Of a DNA stretch of 55,914 nt, positions 53,760 to 55,914 are shown in pieces. A program made the position numbers and the translations under genes. Source of the stretch: Thermaceae bacterium. GTDB lineage: Bacteria > Deinococcota > Deinococci > Deinococcales > Marinithermaceae. The first letter of the stretch is position 1; each line of letters starts with the position of its first letter. The stretch is from assembly GCA_026981865.1 (NCBI GenBank), contig JALSIA010000137.1, positions 1 to 55,914 of the forward strand. Direction: 5' to 3'. The notes beneath the pieces were generated by a model. It was given only the letters and a program-made list of their open reading frames with translations, was not told where the DNA came from and ran no database searches.

Positions 53760-54944
53760 CTAGGAGCTAGGTTCCCCTTCACGACGACCCGTCATGCGGA
53801 AAAGCCAAACCAGGGCTGCGCTGAGTGTCGTTCCGGCCCCAAGCATCGCGATGCTCGCCCCCGGTCCCACCCTCTCGATCAGCCACGGCGCTGCGGCAAA
53901 ACCCAGCGGTGTGAGCAGCATGGCCACGGTGTTCACCGCGGCGAAGACCCGCCCCAGCAGGTCTTCGGGAAGCCGGGCCTGCAGGTAGGCAATGAAGACC
54001 GTGCCGCTGACGTTGGCCATGGCGTCGTTCAGTGCGCCCAGCGCGGCCGCTATGGGCAGCGAGCGGCTCCGGCCCAACCCCACCAGTGCCAGCCCCTGAA
54101 CCAGGCCGCTGGCAAAGATCAGCCGCTCGCTGGAACGCAGGGGCGCGGCCGCGAGGGCCAGGTTGGAAACCGTCATGCCCAGGTTCATGGCCGCGGTGAG
54201 GAGGGCGTAGGCGCCGACCCCGCCCAGGCCGGCGGCATAGAGGGGCGCGGCCACTTGGAAAGCGGCGGCGAAGAGGTTGGCGACCGCCAGGAAGAGCACC
54301 GGCCGCAGGATTCGGGCCGAGTGCACCAGGTATGCGAACCCCGCGCCTGCATGCGCCAGGTCCAGGGTTTCGCCTCCCCCGCTGCGCGGCAGGGGTGGCA
54401 GACCCAACAAGAGCAGGCCGGCCGCCAGAGTCGGCACCGCCGCCAGCGCGAGAACCCCGGCCGATCCGGCAACCGAAAACAGCAGCCCCCCCAGCAGCGG
54501 GCCCGCGAGATGAGCGGCGTCGCTGGCCAGGCTGAGCTGGGCGTTGACGCGCACCAGCTCGTCTTTGGGAAACAGCGCTGCGGGGATGACGTAGCCGAAC
54601 GAACTCAGCAGGCTGCCCAAAACCGAAAGGGCGAGGCTGCCGGCGACGAAGACGAGCGGGCCGGGCTCCCGCACCAGCGCGCCGGCCATCCCCAACAAGA
54701 CCAGGGCGTTGAGCGCCGCGCCCGCCAGCAGGGCACGGCGGGGTTCGATGCGGTCAGCTAGGACGCCGCCGACCAGGTTGAGCACCAGCCCGGGCAGCAT
54801 CCCCGCCAGCAGCGTTCCGCCCAGGGCCGCCGCTCCGTAGCGGCTCGAGCCCCAGGCCAGGGCAAAATTCGTCAGGGCTGCGGAGAGCCCTCCGGCAGCG
54901 TAGCTCAACCACAGCACGCGCCGGTAGCGTAACGTAGGTTTCAT
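53760..54944 (-). CDS. MFS transporter
   Basis: 394 residues, about 12 membrane helices. GGVLADRIEPRRALLAGA (MFS motif A) and a second-half RLPEDLLGRVFAAVNTVAM loop. Resembles the macrolide/enterobactin-type exporters of the MFS (DHA3). The ATG at 54944 is 7 bp from GGAGG. Preceded by a ~200-bp structured, gene-free leader. Confidence 0.85.
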   Translation of the reverse strand: MKPTLRYRRVLWLSYAAGGLSAALTNFALAWGSSRYGAAALGGTLLAGMLPGLVLNLVGGVLADRIEPRRALLAGAALNALVLLGMAGALVREPGPLVFVAGSLALSVLGSLLSSFGYVIPAALFPKDELVRVNAQLSLASDAAHLAGPLLGGLLFSVAGSAGVLALAAVPTLAAGLLLLGLPPLPRSGGGETLDLAHAGAGFAYLVHSARILRPVLFLAVANLFAAAFQVAAPLYAAGLGGVGAYALLTAAMNLGMTVSNLALAAAPLRSSERLIFASGLVQGLALVGLGRSRSLPIAAALGALNDAMANVSGTVFIAYLQARLPEDLLGRVFAAVNTVAMLLTPLGFAAAPWLIERVGPGASIAMLGAGTTLSAALVWLFRMTGRREGEPSS

Positions 54945-55250
54945 TTGATGACCTCCGGCTGCAAGTGCGCGCCTCGCACGCACCGTGTTCGAAATTGTTC
55001 AAAGGGGAACTAAAGGTTAAAGCCGCCCGCGGTTCGCCGTCCACGCCGGCCCACCAAGCCGCAAGGCGGAGGCGCGGAACCAACGGTCCGAGCCGGCCGG
55101 CCGAGTCGGGCCTTGCGGGCGGTCTGCTTACTTGTGGCGCATTCTGGGCATACCAGGGCTACCTTTCGGAGCTAGTTTAGCACCCTCGGCCAGCGTTGCA
55201 CGCACGGCGGCAGGTGACGGAACTGGACATACCTGCTAGACTGAGGGGCC
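54945..55250. other. gene-free divergent region with structured leader of MFS gene
   Basis: No gene found. Inverted repeat CCGCAAGG (55059-55066) / CCTTGCGG (55111-55118) encloses two further stems, around 55076-55090 and 55091-55104. On the minus strand this could be a folded 5' leader of the MFS gene. The prfB start region lies at the right end. Confidence 0.4.
55237..55242 (+). promoter_or_regulatory. -10 box of prfB
   Basis: TAGACT, 8 bp before the ATG at 55251. Confidence 0.55.
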
Positions 55251-55914
55251 ATGGACGCACGTGAACTGAAGCAGAAACTCGACGCCCTCCGGGGGTATCT
55301 TTGACATCGCCGGCAAGAAGGCGCGGCTTGCGGAACTCGAAGAAGAACTAGGCAAGGAAGACCTCTGGAACGATCCGGCGGCGGCGCAGAAGCTGACCCA
55401 GGAAGCGGCGCGGCTGAAGAAAGTGGTGGAGGAGTACGAGCAGCTCTCGGGCGACCTGGAGAGCCTGATCGAGCTGTGGGACGAGGCCTCGCCCGAGGAA
55501 CGGGAAAGCCTCGAGCCCGAGCTGGAGGAGGCGGCGAAGAAGCTGGAGGACCTTTACCACCAGACCCTGCTCGGCTTCGAACACGCCGAGAAGAACGCCA
55601 TCCTGACGATCAAGCCCGGCGCCGGCGGCACCGAGGCCATGGACTGGGCCGAGATGCTGCTGCGCATGTACACCCGCTGGGCCGAGCGCCACGGCTTTTC
55701 GGTGGAGCTGGTGGACGTCACCCCGGGCCCCGAGGCCGGCATCGACTCGGCCGAGCTGATCGTGCGCGGCGAAAACGCCTACGGCCTGCTCTCGGCCGAG
55801 CGCGGCGTGCACCGGCTGGTGCGCCCCAGCCCCTTCGACTCCACCGGCCGCCGCCACACCAGCTTCGCCTCGGTGGAGGTGAGCCCCGAGGTGGACGACA
55901 CCGTGGAGATCGAG
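55251..55914 (+). CDS. prfB: peptide chain release factor 2, 3' truncated, programmed +1 frameshift
   Basis: The first frame runs 17 codons from ATG 55251 to TGA 55302-55304; translation resumes in the +1 frame (DIAGKKARLAELEEELG) to the window end. Domain 1 is a coiled-coil-like helical region. ILTIKPGAGGTEAMDWAEMLLRMY and AERGVHRLVRPSPFDS are RF2 sequences near the start of the catalytic domain. RF2 releases peptides at UGA/UAA. The C-terminal portion, including GGQ, lies beyond the window. Confidence 0.95.
55291..55305 (+). other. RF2 programmed frameshift site
   Basis: GGGGGTATCTTTGAC: an internal Shine-Dalgarno-like GGGGG, the slippery CTT codon and the in-frame TGA followed by C. Low RF2 lets the ribosome shift +1, an autoregulatory loop conserved in many bacteria. 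Confidence 0.95.

Overview
The window is high-GC DNA packed with genes on both strands, mostly separated by fewer than 50 bp or overlapping by 1-34 bp. Gene content points to a thermophilic member of the Thermaceae (Deinococcota), possibly Oceanithermus, Marinithermus or Thermus. The pointers are an archaeal-type ProRS, an archaeal-type ApgM phosphoglycerate mutase, a GH57 branching enzyme of the Thermus size, a DUF1931 histone-fold protein, and many genes whose TANNNT -10 box sits 5-8 bp before the start codon, as expected for leaderless mRNAs. The species is an inference. No tRNA, rRNA, CRISPR array, insertion sequence or prophage was seen.

Layout. 1-10.5 kb: tail of a secreted propeller-like protein, zinc-ribbon coiled-coil protein, nth, an ASCH protein, an ABC ATPase fused to an acetyltransferase-like domain, proS, an EEP-fold hydrolase, an MFS exporter, and three tandem related small membrane proteins. 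10.5-15.3 kb: a tight five-gene operon (DUF505-like protein, small winged-helix-like protein, RAMP-like protein, rhomboid protease, Clp-fold membrane protease). 15.5-18 kb: GNAT, thioredoxin-fold protein, PsiE-like protein and a metzincin-like membrane protein. 18-24 kb: rapZ, membrane-anchored yvcK, a glucodextranase-C-like protein, GH57 branching enzyme, phosphodiester glycosidase. 24-27.9 kb: dcd, phosphoesterase lipoprotein, cyclophilin lipoprotein, HAD phosphatase, DUF72, CsoR-family repressor. 28-30.6 kb: a stress-type operon (ferritin-like, eRF1-like, Hsp20, DUF1931). 30.7-33 kb: apgM and a VanW-family protein.

33.2-39.3 kb is the most unusual part. It encodes a large predicted outer-membrane beta-barrel protein with Ig/carboxypeptidase-regulatory-like domains, a PapD-like periplasmic chaperone, and three small secreted beta-rich proteins. 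Together they look like a divergent chaperone-usher-type surface system. A repeated CCC(G/A)TTTG-type motif and a hairpin-rich intergenic region accompany it.

39.3-49.8 kb: era, moaA with a 10-bp perfect palindrome around its -10 box, an MthK-like K+ channel with a DUF6394-like partner, an aminotransferase, mog, threonine aldolase, amidase, histidine phosphatase, TauE/SafE permease, a zincin, a Get3/ArsA-like ATPase and a decayed cupin gene. 49.8-55.9 kb: a dctPQM TRAP transporter, a small membrane protein, an FMN reductase, an MFS transporter with a structured leader, and the start of prfB with its programmed frameshift.
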